From contig JAFGLM010000012.1 of NCBI GenBank assembly GCA_016928055.1, forward strand, positions 1-64,000: a stretch of DNA of 64,000 nucleotides. The letters are read 5' to 3'. Every line of letters starts with the position of its first letter. The stretch's first letter is position 1. Source of the stretch: Gammaproteobacteria bacterium (GTDB lineage: Bacteria > Pseudomonadota > Gammaproteobacteria > HTCC5015). The notes under the pieces are model-generated. The model did no database searches. It saw only the letters and a list, made by a program, of their open reading frames with translations, and was not told the origin of the DNA. The translations under genes and the position numbers were made by a program. Shown piece after piece: positions 45,075 through 53,890 of the stretch.

Positions 45075-45443
45075 ATGTCGACAATCGAGGTGAAACAATT
45101 TCCCGAGAAAAATTTAACAGTGCTGGCAGTTCGGGGTGCGTTAACGGCCAGTGAAATTCTTCGGCACGCGAGTCAATCCTATACAACAAAATTGGTGTTA
45201 TGGGATTTCAGGAACACCGATTTTTCGCAGATTACCGCGTCTGAATTTGCGACTATCGCTCAATTTATGCGGGGTCTTTCCAGTTCCCGCGAAGGTGGTA
45301 AAACCGCATTTGTCGGTAATGAGGATTCCAAATTGGGTTTGGGTCATATGTATGCAGATCTGGCGAAGAAACAGTCCGTTCCGGTTGAGTACAAGGTGTT
45401 TACATCGGTCAAAGAGGCAAAGAAATGGTTGGCAATTGTTTAG
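45075..45443 (+). CDS. STAS/SpoIIAA-like small protein
   Basis: The 122-residue cytoplasmic protein has the alternating strand-helix pattern of SpoIIAA-like STAS proteins (NLTVLAVRGALTASEILRHASQ, LVLWDFRNTDFSQITASEFATIAQF, KTAFVGNEDSKLGLGHMYADLAKK, VEYKVFTSVKEAKKWL). STAS proteins act as binding or regulatory modules. It begins 20 bp after the radical SAM gene with AAGGAAAAGAG, so it is likely the third gene of that transcript. A functional link to the lyase is inference. Confidence 0.6.
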   Translation: MSTIEVKQFPEKNLTVLAVRGALTASEILRHASQSYTTKLVLWDFRNTDFSQITASEFATIAQFMRGLSSSREGGKTAFVGNEDSKLGLGHMYADLAKKQSVPVEYKVFTSVKEAKKWLAIV

Positions 45444-45471
45444 TTGTCACGTTCGTCGTTCATGTTTGGTG

Positions 45472-46104
45472 CTAAACTTTTGCTTTAGCGCCTATCCTGC
45501 TTTCTTGTCCCTGCAATAGGCGTTTGATATTAGCCTGGTGTCGCCAGAAAATCATCGCACTCAACAGGGCGATTAACAGTGTGGCAATAATCTGGCTGCC
45601 GAATAAAAAGGCATAAACCGGAGCAAGTGCAAATGCGGTTAATGCCGCAAGTGCGGAATAACGAAAAATCCCTGCCATCAATAACCATGTCGCCAACGCA
45701 GCCAGGAAAACCGGCCAGCAATATCCGAGTAAAACACCAAATGCGGTTGCAACACCTTTACCCCCCTTGAAGCCGTAATACACCGGATAAACGTGACCCA
45801 GAAATGCCGCCAGTCCAACCAAAACATAACACCACCGCGGATGTTCCGGTAAGATGATGAGTGCCATTAATACAGGTAACAGACCTTTAATGCTGTCACC
45901 CAGTAGTGTGATTATGGCCGCTTTTTTACTGCCGGTACGCAGCACATTGGTTGCACCCGGATTACCGGAACCCAATGAACGCGGATCGGGCAAGCCCATA
46001 ATGCGGCAGGTAACGATGGCGGTGGAAATTGAACCAAATAAATAGGCCGCAACTGCCACGGCCAGCACCGGTAACCAGTCTGTAATATGCAATGTTTCAA
46101 GCAT
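45472..46104 (-). CDS. plsY: Glycerol-3-phosphate acyltransferase PlsY
   Basis: The 210-residue membrane protein transfers acyl groups from acyl phosphate to glycerol-3-phosphate. It has five membrane segments and the three PlsY motifs: YLFGSISTA.., GSGNPGATNVLRTGSKK and GHVYPVYYGFKGGKGVATAFG. The ATG at 46104 is taken as start; the frame also has a TTG five codons upstream. It is divergent from bioH. Confidence 0.96.
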   Translation of the reverse strand: MLETLHITDWLPVLAVAVAAYLFGSISTAIVTCRIMGLPDPRSLGSGNPGATNVLRTGSKKAAIITLLGDSIKGLLPVLMALIILPEHPRWCYVLVGLAAFLGHVYPVYYGFKGGKGVATAFGVLLGYCWPVFLAALATWLLMAGIFRYSALAALTAFALAPVYAFLFGSQIIATLLIALLSAMIFWRHQANIKRLLQGQESRIGAKAKV

Positions 46105-46128
46105 TGGTGTTTTTAGCAAAAGATAAAT

Positions 46129-46917
46129 TTGATTAACGTGGATAGTACCGAAAACTCAGCCGGACGAGAACTTTTAATCAGTGGTAGTGGTGAACCATTG
46201 GTGTTGTTGCATGGCTGGGCGATGAATTCAGCGATCTGGCAACCGGTTTTACGGTCGCTGGAGGCGCGCCGGCGAGTGTACAGAATAAATTTACCCGGGC
46301 ATGGCGGCCGAAAATTCACAAAACAGACTGCGACATTTGATGAGTGGTTGCTGGATATCATGAACAAAGCGCCGGCCAATGCTGTCTGGCTGGGCTGGTC
46401 GATGGGTGGATTGTTCGCGTTGGCTGCTGCAGCGAGATTTCCGGAACGCGTTAAACGGTTGATTCTGGTTGCGTCAACACCCAGATTTGTGGCGACGGAT
46501 AATTGGCTGTCTGCCGGCAGGCAAGCGAGCTGGCAGCGATTTTCCGACTATTTGGTTAAAGATGTCGATGCAGCGAATCATCAATTTTTAAAAACGCAAT
46601 CCCTGGGTGCTGATAAGCCGCTGCAAGTAAGTAAAAAACTTGTGCAGCTTCAGTTGCAGGGTGGTCGGGCAGATTGCGAAGCATTACTATCCGGACTTCA
46701 GGTTTTACAGTCGGTGGATCTAAGACCCGAACTGGGCAAAATTTCCTGCGATGTGCATTGGATACTGGGTGAAGGTGATCAGTTGGTGCCGGTGGGCGTT
46801 GCCGAGGATATCAAACTACTAACACCTTCCTGTGATATTCATATTATTCCATCTGCCGGGCATGCCTTGTTTATCTCGCAGACCGAAAATTTTCTAAAAA
46901 TTGTAAATTTCTTATGA
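46129..46917 (+). CDS. bioH: Pimeloyl-ACP methyl ester esterase BioH
   Basis: The 262-residue alpha/beta hydrolase removes the methyl group that disguises pimeloyl-ACP. The triad is visible: Ser91 in GWSMGG, aspartate in LGEGDQLVP, histidine in SAGHALF. The oxyanion region is LLHGWAMNSAIW. The start is TTG 46129; a GTG at 46138 is the alternative. It overlaps bioC by 4 bp (ATGA), matching the paired function. Confidence 0.93.
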   Translation: MINVDSTENSAGRELLISGSGEPLVLLHGWAMNSAIWQPVLRSLEARRRVYRINLPGHGGRKFTKQTATFDEWLLDIMNKAPANAVWLGWSMGGLFALAAAARFPERVKRLILVASTPRFVATDNWLSAGRQASWQRFSDYLVKDVDAANHQFLKTQSLGADKPLQVSKKLVQLQLQGGRADCEALLSGLQVLQSVDLRPELGKISCDVHWILGEGDQLVPVGVAEDIKLLTPSCDIHIIPSAGHALFISQTENFLKIVNFL

Positions 46918-47756
46918 GTGATCAGTATCAACGCATACGCAGGGCTTTTTCTGCTGCCAGTCAAAGTTATGAACAGGCGGCAGTATTGCAGCGTGAAGTT
47001 TGCGGCCGATTAACTGAAAGACTGTCCGATATTGAAAAGCAAGCAGAATGGATTCTGGATATTGGTGCAGGCACCGGTACGTCGACGAGGGCACTGCATC
47101 AACAATATCCGAATGCAGAATGTGTGGCGCTCGATTTTGCCTATCCGATGTTGCAACACCTCAAACAGCATAGCGAGCGCATTCAAAAACCGCGGATTGT
47201 TTGCGCGGATGCGTCGAACCTTCCGTTTTGCGATAGCCAATTTGATCTGGTTTTTTCCAGCCTAACTTTTCAGTGGTGCCACGATTTGGCCGGGGTATTT
47301 AACGAGGTCAGACGTGTATTGGCACCAAACGGTTTGTTTTTATTTGCAACGCTGGGTCCGGATACTTTGTATGAGTTGCGTAACAGTTGGGCGGCAGTCG
47401 ACGATGCTGTGCATGTCAATCATTTTCTCGACATGCATCATGTCGGTGATGCTTTGTTGCATGCGGGTTTCGCCAATCCGGTCGTGGATGTTGAGCGCAT
47501 TGTTCTGACTCAGCAGAGCGTCGATGTCTTACTAAGGGATCTAAAAGCGCTGGGAGCCAATACGGTCATCGGGAAACGGCGCCACGGATTAACCGGTCAT
47601 CGTAGATTGCAGGCCATGCGCCGGGAATATGAGCGATTTCGCACCGCTGAAGGCAATTTGCCGGCGACTTTTGAGGTGGTGTTTGGTATGGCCAATCAGG
47701 CCAATGCTCAACATCCCCTGCGGTATTTCTCAACGGATTCATTCAAAAAGTCATAA
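46914..47756 (+). CDS. bioC: Malonyl-ACP O-methyltransferase BioC
   Basis: The 280-residue SAM-dependent methyltransferase starts pimelate synthesis by methylating malonyl-ACP. SAM-binding motif I is ILDIGAGTGTSTRAL, followed by VALDFAYPMLQHL, CADASNLPF and the BioC-type FDLVFSSLTFQWCHDLAGVFNEVRRVLAPNGLFLFATLGPDTLYELR. It overlaps bioH by 4 bp. bioB, bioF and bioD are not here; bioA is at 20.7 kb. Confidence 0.95.
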   Translation: MSDQYQRIRRAFSAASQSYEQAAVLQREVCGRLTERLSDIEKQAEWILDIGAGTGTSTRALHQQYPNAECVALDFAYPMLQHLKQHSERIQKPRIVCADASNLPFCDSQFDLVFSSLTFQWCHDLAGVFNEVRRVLAPNGLFLFATLGPDTLYELRNSWAAVDDAVHVNHFLDMHHVGDALLHAGFANPVVDVERIVLTQQSVDVLLRDLKALGANTVIGKRRHGLTGHRRLQAMRREYERFRTAEGNLPATFEVVFGMANQANAQHPLRYFSTDSFKKS

Positions 47757-47806
47757 AATTTTGCCAAAAGCGTAAATTGATCGTCGTCAATTTCTGAATT
47801 CTCCCC

Positions 47807-47812
47807 TATAAT
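47807..47812 (+). promoter_or_regulatory. TATAAT -10 box upstream of the cox operon
   Basis: A consensus TATAAT lies about 120 bases before coxB, in CCCCTATAATACCCGAC. No good -35 is seen at 16-18 bases upstream, so an activator or an extended -10 may be needed. Confidence 0.4.
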
Positions 47813-47829
47813 ACCCGACTAATTCCGTG

Positions 47830-47906
47830 GGGTTTTACAAAAACCCTGATCGCAACCGCACCGGATTTCATTAGTCACGGCTCAAAAGGCTTATGACCGC
47901 CTTTTT
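47830..47906 (+). promoter_or_regulatory. Structured leader of coxB with a terminator-like hairpin
   Basis: Two hairpins fall in the leader: GGGTTTT/AAAACCC (47830-47836 and 47840-47846), and AAAAGGC (47884-47890)/GCCTTTT (47899-47905) with a further T. The second has the form of a rho-independent terminator yet sits between the -10 box and coxB. It may terminate bioC read-through or attenuate cox expression. Confidence 0.4.
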
Positions 47907-47932
47907 GCAGCTCTTAAAGAGAGGAGAGCTCA

Positions 47933-48751
47933 ATGTTTATCGCCAGGGCTGCTTGGCGCCTGCTTGTTGGCAGCGTTATCCTGCTTGCTGCGGTGCCTGC
48001 TCTGGCCGAGTGGGCCATCAATATGCCCCGCGGCGTCACACCCATCAGCCACGAAATTTACGATTTGCATATGACCATTTTCAGCATCTGCGTGGCCATT
48101 GGCGCACTGGTTTTTGGTGTCATGTTTTTTTCTATCTGGAAGCATCGTAAATCGCGGGGTGCCAAAGCGGATAATTTTCATGAAAGTCAGACGGTGGAAA
48201 TTATCTGGACCGTTATTCCCTTTCTGATTCTGATCGGCATGGCTTTCCCGGCAACGAAAACGCTGATCAAGATGGAAGATATGAGTGACATCGAAATGAC
48301 CGTTAAGATCACCGGTTATCAGTGGATGTGGCATTACGATTATCTGGAGGACGGCGTTTCTTTCTACAGTCGTTTGGATGCGAATAGCAACAAAACCCGT
48401 CAACTGGATTCCGGTTTAAATCCGGGCGACGTTCCAGATTATCTTTTAAATGTGGACAAGCCGCTGGTTTTACCGGTGGGCGTTAAAATTCGCCTGCTTA
48501 CCACCGCCGCTGACGTTATTCACTCCTGGTGGGTGCCGCAACTTGGCGTTAAGAAGGACGCTATCCCTGGTTTTATCAACGAATTCTGGACACAGATCGA
48601 ACAACCCGGTGTATATCGGGGTGTTTGCGCTGAACTATGCGGCAAAGACCACGGTTTTATGCCGGTGGTGGTAAAAGCCGTTAACCAGGATGAGTACCAG
48701 GCCTGGTTGCAGTCCCAACGTGATGTCACGCCGAAAACTGCCTCGCTATAA
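47933..48751 (+). CDS. coxB: Cytochrome c oxidase subunit II
   Basis: The 272-residue subunit carries a signal peptide (VPALA-EW), two membrane helices and a CuA domain with His in VIHSWWVPQLGVKKDA and the CAELCGKDHGFMPVVV ligand loop. It has no C-terminal cytochrome c domain, so it belongs to the aa3-type oxidases that take electrons from a separate cytochrome c. AGAGGAGAG precedes the ATG. It opens the cox cluster. Confidence 0.97.
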   Translation: MFIARAAWRLLVGSVILLAAVPALAEWAINMPRGVTPISHEIYDLHMTIFSICVAIGALVFGVMFFSIWKHRKSRGAKADNFHESQTVEIIWTVIPFLILIGMAFPATKTLIKMEDMSDIEMTVKITGYQWMWHYDYLEDGVSFYSRLDANSNKTRQLDSGLNPGDVPDYLLNVDKPLVLPVGVKIRLLTTAADVIHSWWVPQLGVKKDAIPGFINEFWTQIEQPGVYRGVCAELCGKDHGFMPVVVKAVNQDEYQAWLQSQRDVTPKTASL

Positions 48752-48778
48752 CCCAACCTGGTAAATAAGGAAGAATCA

Positions 48779-50380
48779 ATGAGTACGACCGCAGCCGCAT
48801 TGCATGATCACCATGAGCCACAGCTTACCGGGATCAAACGCTGGTTATTGACTACCAATCATAAAGATATTGGCACCCTATATTTATGGTTCAGCTTTAT
48901 TATGTTTCTGTTGGGTGGCGGGATGGCGCTCATTATTCGTGCTGAATTGTTTCAACCCGGATTGCAGATTGTCGATCCACAATTTTTTAATTCCATGACC
49001 ACCATGCATGCGTTAGTGATGATCTTTGGTGGTGTAATGCCTGCGTTTGTCGGGCTGGCAAACTGGATGATTCCGATGATGATTGGTGCGCCGGATATGG
49101 CATTGCCGCGTATGAATAACTGGAGTTTCTGGATTTTGCCTTTTGCATTTGCCATGTTGATCAGCACTTTATTTATGCGGGGCGGCGCACCGGCGGCGGG
49201 CTGGACAATGTATGCGCCACTGGTATTGCAAACCGGTGACGCATTTCCTTTTATGATTTTTTCAATACACCTGTTGGGTATTTCCTCTGTTATGGGTGCG
49301 ATCAATATTATTGCGACAGTTTTGAATATGCGTGCACCCGGTATGAGTTTGATGCGCATGCCGTTATTTGTCTGGACCTGGTTGATTACCGCCTATTTGC
49401 TGATTGCGGTGATTCCGGTTTTAGCCGGCGCAGTAACGATGTTATTAACCGATAAGTTTTTTGGCACCAGCTTTTTTAATCCGGCCGGCGGTGGAGACCC
49501 GGTGTTGTTCCAACACATCTTCTGGTTCTTCGGCCACCCTGAAGTGTATATCCTGATTTTGCCCGCATTTGGTGTAATGTCGCAGATCATTCCAACCTTC
49601 GCCCGAAAACCTTTGTTCGGTTATGCCTCGATGGTTTATGCTAGCGCATCAATCGCGTTTTTGTCATTTATCGTGTGGGCGCATCATATGTTTACCGTCG
49701 GCATGCCTCTGGCCGGTGAATTATTTTTTATGTTTTCAACCATGTTGATTGCTATTCCTACCGGCGTAAAAGTATTTAACTGGGTTGCAACGATGTGGCG
49801 AGGCGCCATGACGTTTGAAACACCGATGTTATTTGCCATCGCCTTTGTTGTGTTATTTACTATCGGCGGTTTTTCGGGCCTGATGTTGGCAATCACTCCG
49901 GCCGATTTTCAGTATCACGATAGTTATTTTGTGGTGGCGCATTTCCATTATGTATTGGTGCCCGGTGCCATTTTTGCGTTGATTGCCGCGGTATATTTCT
50001 GGTTACCCAAGTGGACCGGGCATATGTATAGCGAAGCTCTGGGTAAATGGCACTTCTGGCTGTCAGCCGTTTCTCTTAATGTAACTTTTTTCCCGATGCA
50101 CTTCGTTGGTTTGGCCGGCATGCAACGGCGTGTACCTGATTATGCACTGCAATTTGCCGATTTTAATGCGATCTCCAGTGTTGGCGCGTTTATATTTGGA
50201 ACTTCGCAATTACTCTTTTTGTATCTGGTGATTAAATGCATTCGCGGCGGACCGCAAGCATCTGCACGAGTTTGGGAAGGTGCGCACGGCCTGGAGTGGA
50301 CGGTGCCGTCGCCGGCACCCGCGCATACCTTTAATACAGTGCCTGATTCGGAAGTGATCCGACGTGAAACACTTGCTTAA
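48779..50380 (+). CDS. coxA: Cytochrome c oxidase subunit I
   Basis: The 533-residue 12-helix protein is the catalytic heme-copper subunit. Characteristic are TTNHKDIGTLYLWFSF, TTMHALVMIFGG with a heme ligand, the active-site segment HIFWFFGHPEVYILILPAFG with the His-Tyr pair, VWAHHMFTVGMP with the CuB histidines, and FHYVLVPGAIFA with the low-spin heme ligand. The D-channel and K-channel regions look normal. It follows coxB by 27 bp. Confidence 0.98.
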   Translation: MSTTAAALHDHHEPQLTGIKRWLLTTNHKDIGTLYLWFSFIMFLLGGGMALIIRAELFQPGLQIVDPQFFNSMTTMHALVMIFGGVMPAFVGLANWMIPMMIGAPDMALPRMNNWSFWILPFAFAMLISTLFMRGGAPAAGWTMYAPLVLQTGDAFPFMIFSIHLLGISSVMGAINIIATVLNMRAPGMSLMRMPLFVWTWLITAYLLIAVIPVLAGAVTMLLTDKFFGTSFFNPAGGGDPVLFQHIFWFFGHPEVYILILPAFGVMSQIIPTFARKPLFGYASMVYASASIAFLSFIVWAHHMFTVGMPLAGELFFMFSTMLIAIPTGVKVFNWVATMWRGAMTFETPMLFAIAFVVLFTIGGFSGLMLAITPADFQYHDSYFVVAHFHYVLVPGAIFALIAAVYFWLPKWTGHMYSEALGKWHFWLSAVSLNVTFFPMHFVGLAGMQRRVPDYALQFADFNAISSVGAFIFGTSQLLFLYLVIKCIRGGPQASARVWEGAHGLEWTVPSPAPAHTFNTVPDSEVIRRETLA

Positions 50381-50392
50381 ACGTAAAACACA

Positions 50393-50938
50393 ATGATGCA
50401 AGTTAAAAATCATTCCGAACGCACCGTGATCAAACTAATCGTTGTTGTGTTGGCAATGTTTGGTTTTGGCTATGCGTTGGTACCTTTATACGATGTTATT
50501 TGTGATGTGACCGGCCTGAATGGCAAAACCGGCCGGATCTCTGAAGCTGAATCGGCGGAGCAGGTTGCAGATATAAATCGCACGATCAAAATTCAGTTTG
50601 TTGCCAGTGTGAACGCCGGTGCGCCGTGGGATTTTTATCCCAACGAATACGAAATGGAAGTGCGCCCCGGCGGTGTTTATTACACAACTTTTAAGGCGGT
50701 TAACAAGACTTCACATAGCCTGGTCGGACAGGCCGTACCCAGTCTGGCACCTAGAGAAGCGGCGTTATATTTTAATAAGACAGAGTGTTTCTGTTTTACC
50801 CAGCAAAGTTTTACGCCTAATGAAAGCCGTGACATGCCGGTGCGATTTATCGTCGATCGTGATTTACCCGTAAATATCGATTCGCTGGTTTTGTCTTATA
50901 CTTTTTTTAATATTACACCCGATAACCAGAAATCCTGA
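50393..50938 (+). CDS. ctaG: Cytochrome c oxidase assembly protein CtaG (Cox11)
   Basis: The 181-residue protein delivers copper to the CuB site of subunit I. It has one N-terminal membrane helix (LIVVVLAMFGFGYALVPLYDVICDVTGLNGKT), the conserved VNAGAPWDFYPNEYEMEVRPG, and the copper-binding CFCFTQQ. It follows coxA by 12 bp. Confidence 0.96.
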   Translation: MMQVKNHSERTVIKLIVVVLAMFGFGYALVPLYDVICDVTGLNGKTGRISEAESAEQVADINRTIKIQFVASVNAGAPWDFYPNEYEMEVRPGGVYYTTFKAVNKTSHSLVGQAVPSLAPREAALYFNKTECFCFTQQSFTPNESRDMPVRFIVDRDLPVNIDSLVLSYTFFNITPDNQKS

Positions 50939-50955
50939 CAGGAGTAATCCAGAAA

Positions 50956-51825
50956 ATGTCTGCGGTGAAAACCAACTACTACGTACCACATCACACCGCC
51001 TGGTGGCCGATTGTTGGATCGGCGGGTTTGACCGGGCTGCTGGTTGGTGCGTCGATGATACTGAATGGTGCCTCGACCGGCAGTTACATACTGGTCGCAG
51101 GTTTACTCATTACATTGCTTATGATGTTTGGCTGGTTCGGTACGGTTATCAGGGAAAGTATTAGTGGTTTATATAACGCACGAGTGGATACTTCTTTTCG
51201 CTGGAGCATGATCTGGTTTATTTTTTCCGAGGTTATGTTCTTCGCCGCTTTTTTTACTGCCTTATTTTACGCGCGGGCTTATTCGTTGCCGTGGCTGGGT
51301 GGCATGGGTAAAGGTGTAGTTACTAATGAATTATTGTGGCCGGCTTTCGAAGCGATGTGGCCATCCAATGGACCTGCCAACATCGGCGGTGCGTTTAAAG
51401 TTATGGGGGCATGGGGGATTCCCGCCATTAATACTGCAATTCTATTAAGCAGTGGCGTGACCGTCACCTGGGCACATCATGCGCTTAAAGCCGATCATCG
51501 GCGTCAGTTAATATTAGGGCTTGCTCTGACGGTTATACTGGGATTTACTTTTGTCGCGTTACAGGCCGATGAGTATATTCACGCCTATAGTGAACTCAAT
51601 CTGAAAATGACCACCGGTATTTACGGCTCAACGTTTTTTATGCTGACCGGTTTCCACGGTTTTCATGTCACCATGGGTGCCGTTATGTTAACGGTGATTT
51701 TGTTGCGTTGTATCAAAGGTCATTTTTCACCGGACAGTCATTTTGCATTTGAAGCAGTAGCCTGGTACTGGCATTTTGTTGATGTGGTGTGGCTATTTTT
51801 GTTTATATTCGTTTATTGGTTTTAA
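50956..51825 (+). CDS. coxC: Cytochrome c oxidase subunit III
   Basis: The 289-residue seven-helix protein matches subunit III (YYVPHHTAWWPIVGSAGLTGL, WSMIWFIFSEVMFFAAFFTALFYAR, SGVTVTWAHHALKADHRRQ, GFHGFHVTMGAVML, FEAVAWYWHFVDVVWLFLFIFVYWF). It stabilises the catalytic core. It follows ctaG by 17 bp and ends the plus-strand run before a minus-strand DUF2909 gene. Confidence 0.97.
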   Translation: MSAVKTNYYVPHHTAWWPIVGSAGLTGLLVGASMILNGASTGSYILVAGLLITLLMMFGWFGTVIRESISGLYNARVDTSFRWSMIWFIFSEVMFFAAFFTALFYARAYSLPWLGGMGKGVVTNELLWPAFEAMWPSNGPANIGGAFKVMGAWGIPAINTAILLSSGVTVTWAHHALKADHRRQLILGLALTVILGFTFVALQADEYIHAYSELNLKMTTGIYGSTFFMLTGFHGFHVTMGAVMLTVILLRCIKGHFSPDSHFAFEAVAWYWHFVDVVWLFLFIFVYWF

Positions 51826-51842
51826 TAAGATCACAAGAATTT

Positions 51843-52487
51843 CTAATCCCCGATTATTTGATGACCATCCAGGAAATCGCTGCGCTTGTAAATCCCCGGG
51901 CGTGCATGGTCTCCCTCAATGAATACGAAATCTATGGAATGGATATTTTTGTACTCTGTTAAGATATAGGTTGCTCGAGCTAGAAACTGATACGCTCCAG
52001 TAGTCCCCATGCTTTGTGTTAGATAGTCATCGTTAATCACTTCAATTTTTAGTTTATTGTCAGCAATTTTGAGTAGTTTAATGCAGGGAGGGTCGAGAGG
52101 CGGTTTGTCTTCAGGTGTTCTAAAGGTCTCCGGGTCCTGATCGGTTCGGTTCACGACATTGATAAGTTTATTTAAATCGTTTTTTACTCGGCTGATTTTA
52201 TTTCCTCTTATAAACTTGTCGTCATTAAAATACCATGAATATTCTTTATTGGCGTAATATCCAGGTTCTACATCGTGTGAAACAGATATGATCCCGTGTG
52301 GCTGGATCCAGCCGGCGGCATAGGCAATCCAGAGTAACAAAAAAGCCAGAACAGAAAGACCGATGCGCCAGCTTAATGCTTTGACGGTGCGCCGGCTCCG
52401 GCCCTTATCTCTAAGCATAAATACCAGCGCCGAACCCATGCTGGCGAAAATAAGCAACAGGATTGCGATAATAAATAACTTTGCCAT
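51843..52487 (-). CDS. DUF2909 twin-membrane protein fused to an extra C-terminal domain
   Basis: The 214-residue protein begins as a normal DUF2909 protein: two membrane helices around the loop SALVFMLRDKGRSRRTVKALSWRIGLS, ending at GWIQPHGI (res 59-66), where most DUF2909 proteins stop at about 70 residues. Here the frame continues about 145 more residues (VSHDVEPGYYANKEYSWYFND.. to ..HSIDFVFIEGDHARPGIYKRSDFLDGHQIIGD). The added domain has no family I recognise. It lies in the cox cluster on the opposite strand, 33 bp from SURF1. It may be an assembly factor. Confidence 0.8.
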   Translation of the reverse strand: MAKLFIIAILLLIFASMGSALVFMLRDKGRSRRTVKALSWRIGLSVLAFLLLWIAYAAGWIQPHGIISVSHDVEPGYYANKEYSWYFNDDKFIRGNKISRVKNDLNKLINVVNRTDQDPETFRTPEDKPPLDPPCIKLLKIADNKLKIEVINDDYLTQSMGTTGAYQFLARATYILTEYKNIHSIDFVFIEGDHARPGIYKRSDFLDGHQIIGD

Positions 52488-52520
52488 AATGCGGTCCTGA
52501 TCAATCAATTGCGGAATGAG

Positions 52521-53273
52521 ATGCCGATTATAAGCTGGACAAGCAAACAGATACACTTTCAATGCAAGGTTGGATTTATGGCGTTGGTGGTGTTGATGCT
52601 GAGCCTGATGATCAGCGCCGGATTCTGGCAACTTGATCGTGCAGAGCAAAAGATCAAGCTGCTAAGTGCCCATCAAAACCGCGCAGCGGAACCCTTAATG
52701 AAGATAATTGGGAGTTTGCCGCCGGCTGAATCCATCAAGTACAGACGCATCAGTATAAGAGGCGAGTATGATCAACAGCACCAGTTTCTGCTTGATAATC
52801 GCAGCCGCCAGTTGGAAAACGGTCAAAGTCAGCCTGGGTATGAGGTCTTAACCTTGCTGCAATTAAGCTGGGGTGGGTACTTATTGGTTAATCGCGGCTG
52901 GTTGGCCGCGTCAACCGATCGCGCACAATTGCCGGCATTACCCATAAATGAAAACGAGCGACAGGTGTCCGGTATTATCAATATTCCGGAAAAAGGTTTT
53001 ACTCTGGGAGAGATAGATACGGATGATGGTTGGCCGCGCCGAATCCAGTACATTGATTTTGAAAAACTGGCCGCGCGATTACAGCTTGAACTATATCCTG
53101 CTGTATTGATGCTCGACGCGAATGCTGCGGACGGTTATCGACGCGACTGGCAACCGGTCATCGACGGACCGGCCAAACATTACAGTTATGCCATACAATG
53201 GTTTGCGATGGCGTTAGCGACGCTGGTGCTTTTTGGGTTTGCGACGATTAAGCGGAAAAACCATGAATACTAA
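52521..53273 (+). CDS. SURF1 family cytochrome oxidase assembly protein
   Basis: The 250-residue protein has two membrane helices, at the N terminus (LVVLMLSLMISAGFWQLDRAEQK) and C terminus (YSYAIQWFAMALATLVLFGFATIK), with a periplasmic domain in between (YRRISIRGEYDQQHQFLLDNRS, PGYEVLTLLQLSWGGYLLVNRGWLA). SURF1 proteins help insert heme a into subunit I. ATG 52521 with GGAATGAG is preferred. It overlaps the next gene by 11 bp. Confidence 0.92.
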   Translation: MPIISWTSKQIHFQCKVGFMALVVLMLSLMISAGFWQLDRAEQKIKLLSAHQNRAAEPLMKIIGSLPPAESIKYRRISIRGEYDQQHQFLLDNRSRQLENGQSQPGYEVLTLLQLSWGGYLLVNRGWLAASTDRAQLPALPINENERQVSGIINIPEKGFTLGEIDTDDGWPRRIQYIDFEKLAARLQLELYPAVLMLDANAADGYRRDWQPVIDGPAKHYSYAIQWFAMALATLVLFGFATIKRKNHEY

Positions 53274-53865
53274 AAATAGTAACAGGACACGCAATCGGAT
53301 TATTTTTATGTCGGTTGTCGCGTTGTTTATACTGCCATTTGTTATCGCCAGTTGGTTTTATAAACAGACCGTTAAGACAGAAGTTTGGGGCACGAGCAAT
53401 AAAGGCTTACTTGTACGACCTGTCCGGGCGCTGTCGGATTTCACACTATTTGATCAGACAGGTGAACAATATAACGCGAAACGTTTTCTGGGCCACTGGA
53501 CTTTGGTGTTCATTTCGCCGGAATATTGTGATGAACCTTGTAAGAAGAATATCTACCATATGCGGCAAATCTGGATTTCATTGGGGAAAGATGCAAACAG
53601 ATTACAGCGGTTATTAGTCTTTACCACAATTGAGCAAAAACAGCAGCTGATGGATTTTCTCAAAGCTTACCCACAGACTCTGCTTGTCGTTGATGAAAAT
53701 GAACAATTGGTCGGGCAAATAGAAACCGCAAGATCTTCAGATGAGCCGGCCATCATGCTGATTGATCCGTTGGGATATATAATGATGTCTTTTCCGCAGG
53801 CCATGGATCCACAGGATATTTTGAAAGACCTGCGCAAGTTGCTCAAGATCTCACAGATCGGTTAA
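53263..53865 (+). CDS. Sco-like thioredoxin-fold cytochrome oxidase assembly protein
   Basis: The 200-residue protein has one membrane anchor ([21 protein letters not shown]) and a thioredoxin-like domain with Cys89-Asp-Glu-Pro-Cys93 ([21 protein letters not shown]), the CxxxC spacing of Sco1 copper chaperones. The third Sco copper ligand, a C-terminal histidine, is not evident, so it may act as a thiol reductase or a degenerate Sco. In Pseudomonas a similar hypothetical protein sits at this position. It starts inside the SURF1 gene end. Confidence 0.75.
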   Translation: MNTKNSNRTRNRIIFMSVVALFILPFVIASWFYKQTVKTEVWGTSNKGLLVRPVRALSDFTLFDQTGEQYNAKRFLGHWTLVFISPEYCDEPCKKNIYHMRQIWISLGKDANRLQRLLVFTTIEQKQQLMDFLKAYPQTLLVVDENEQLVGQIETARSSDEPAIMLIDPLGYIMMSFPQAMDPQDILKDLRKLLKISQIG

Positions 53866-53890
53866 TGCCAATAAGAAGTTAAGTAGAAAA

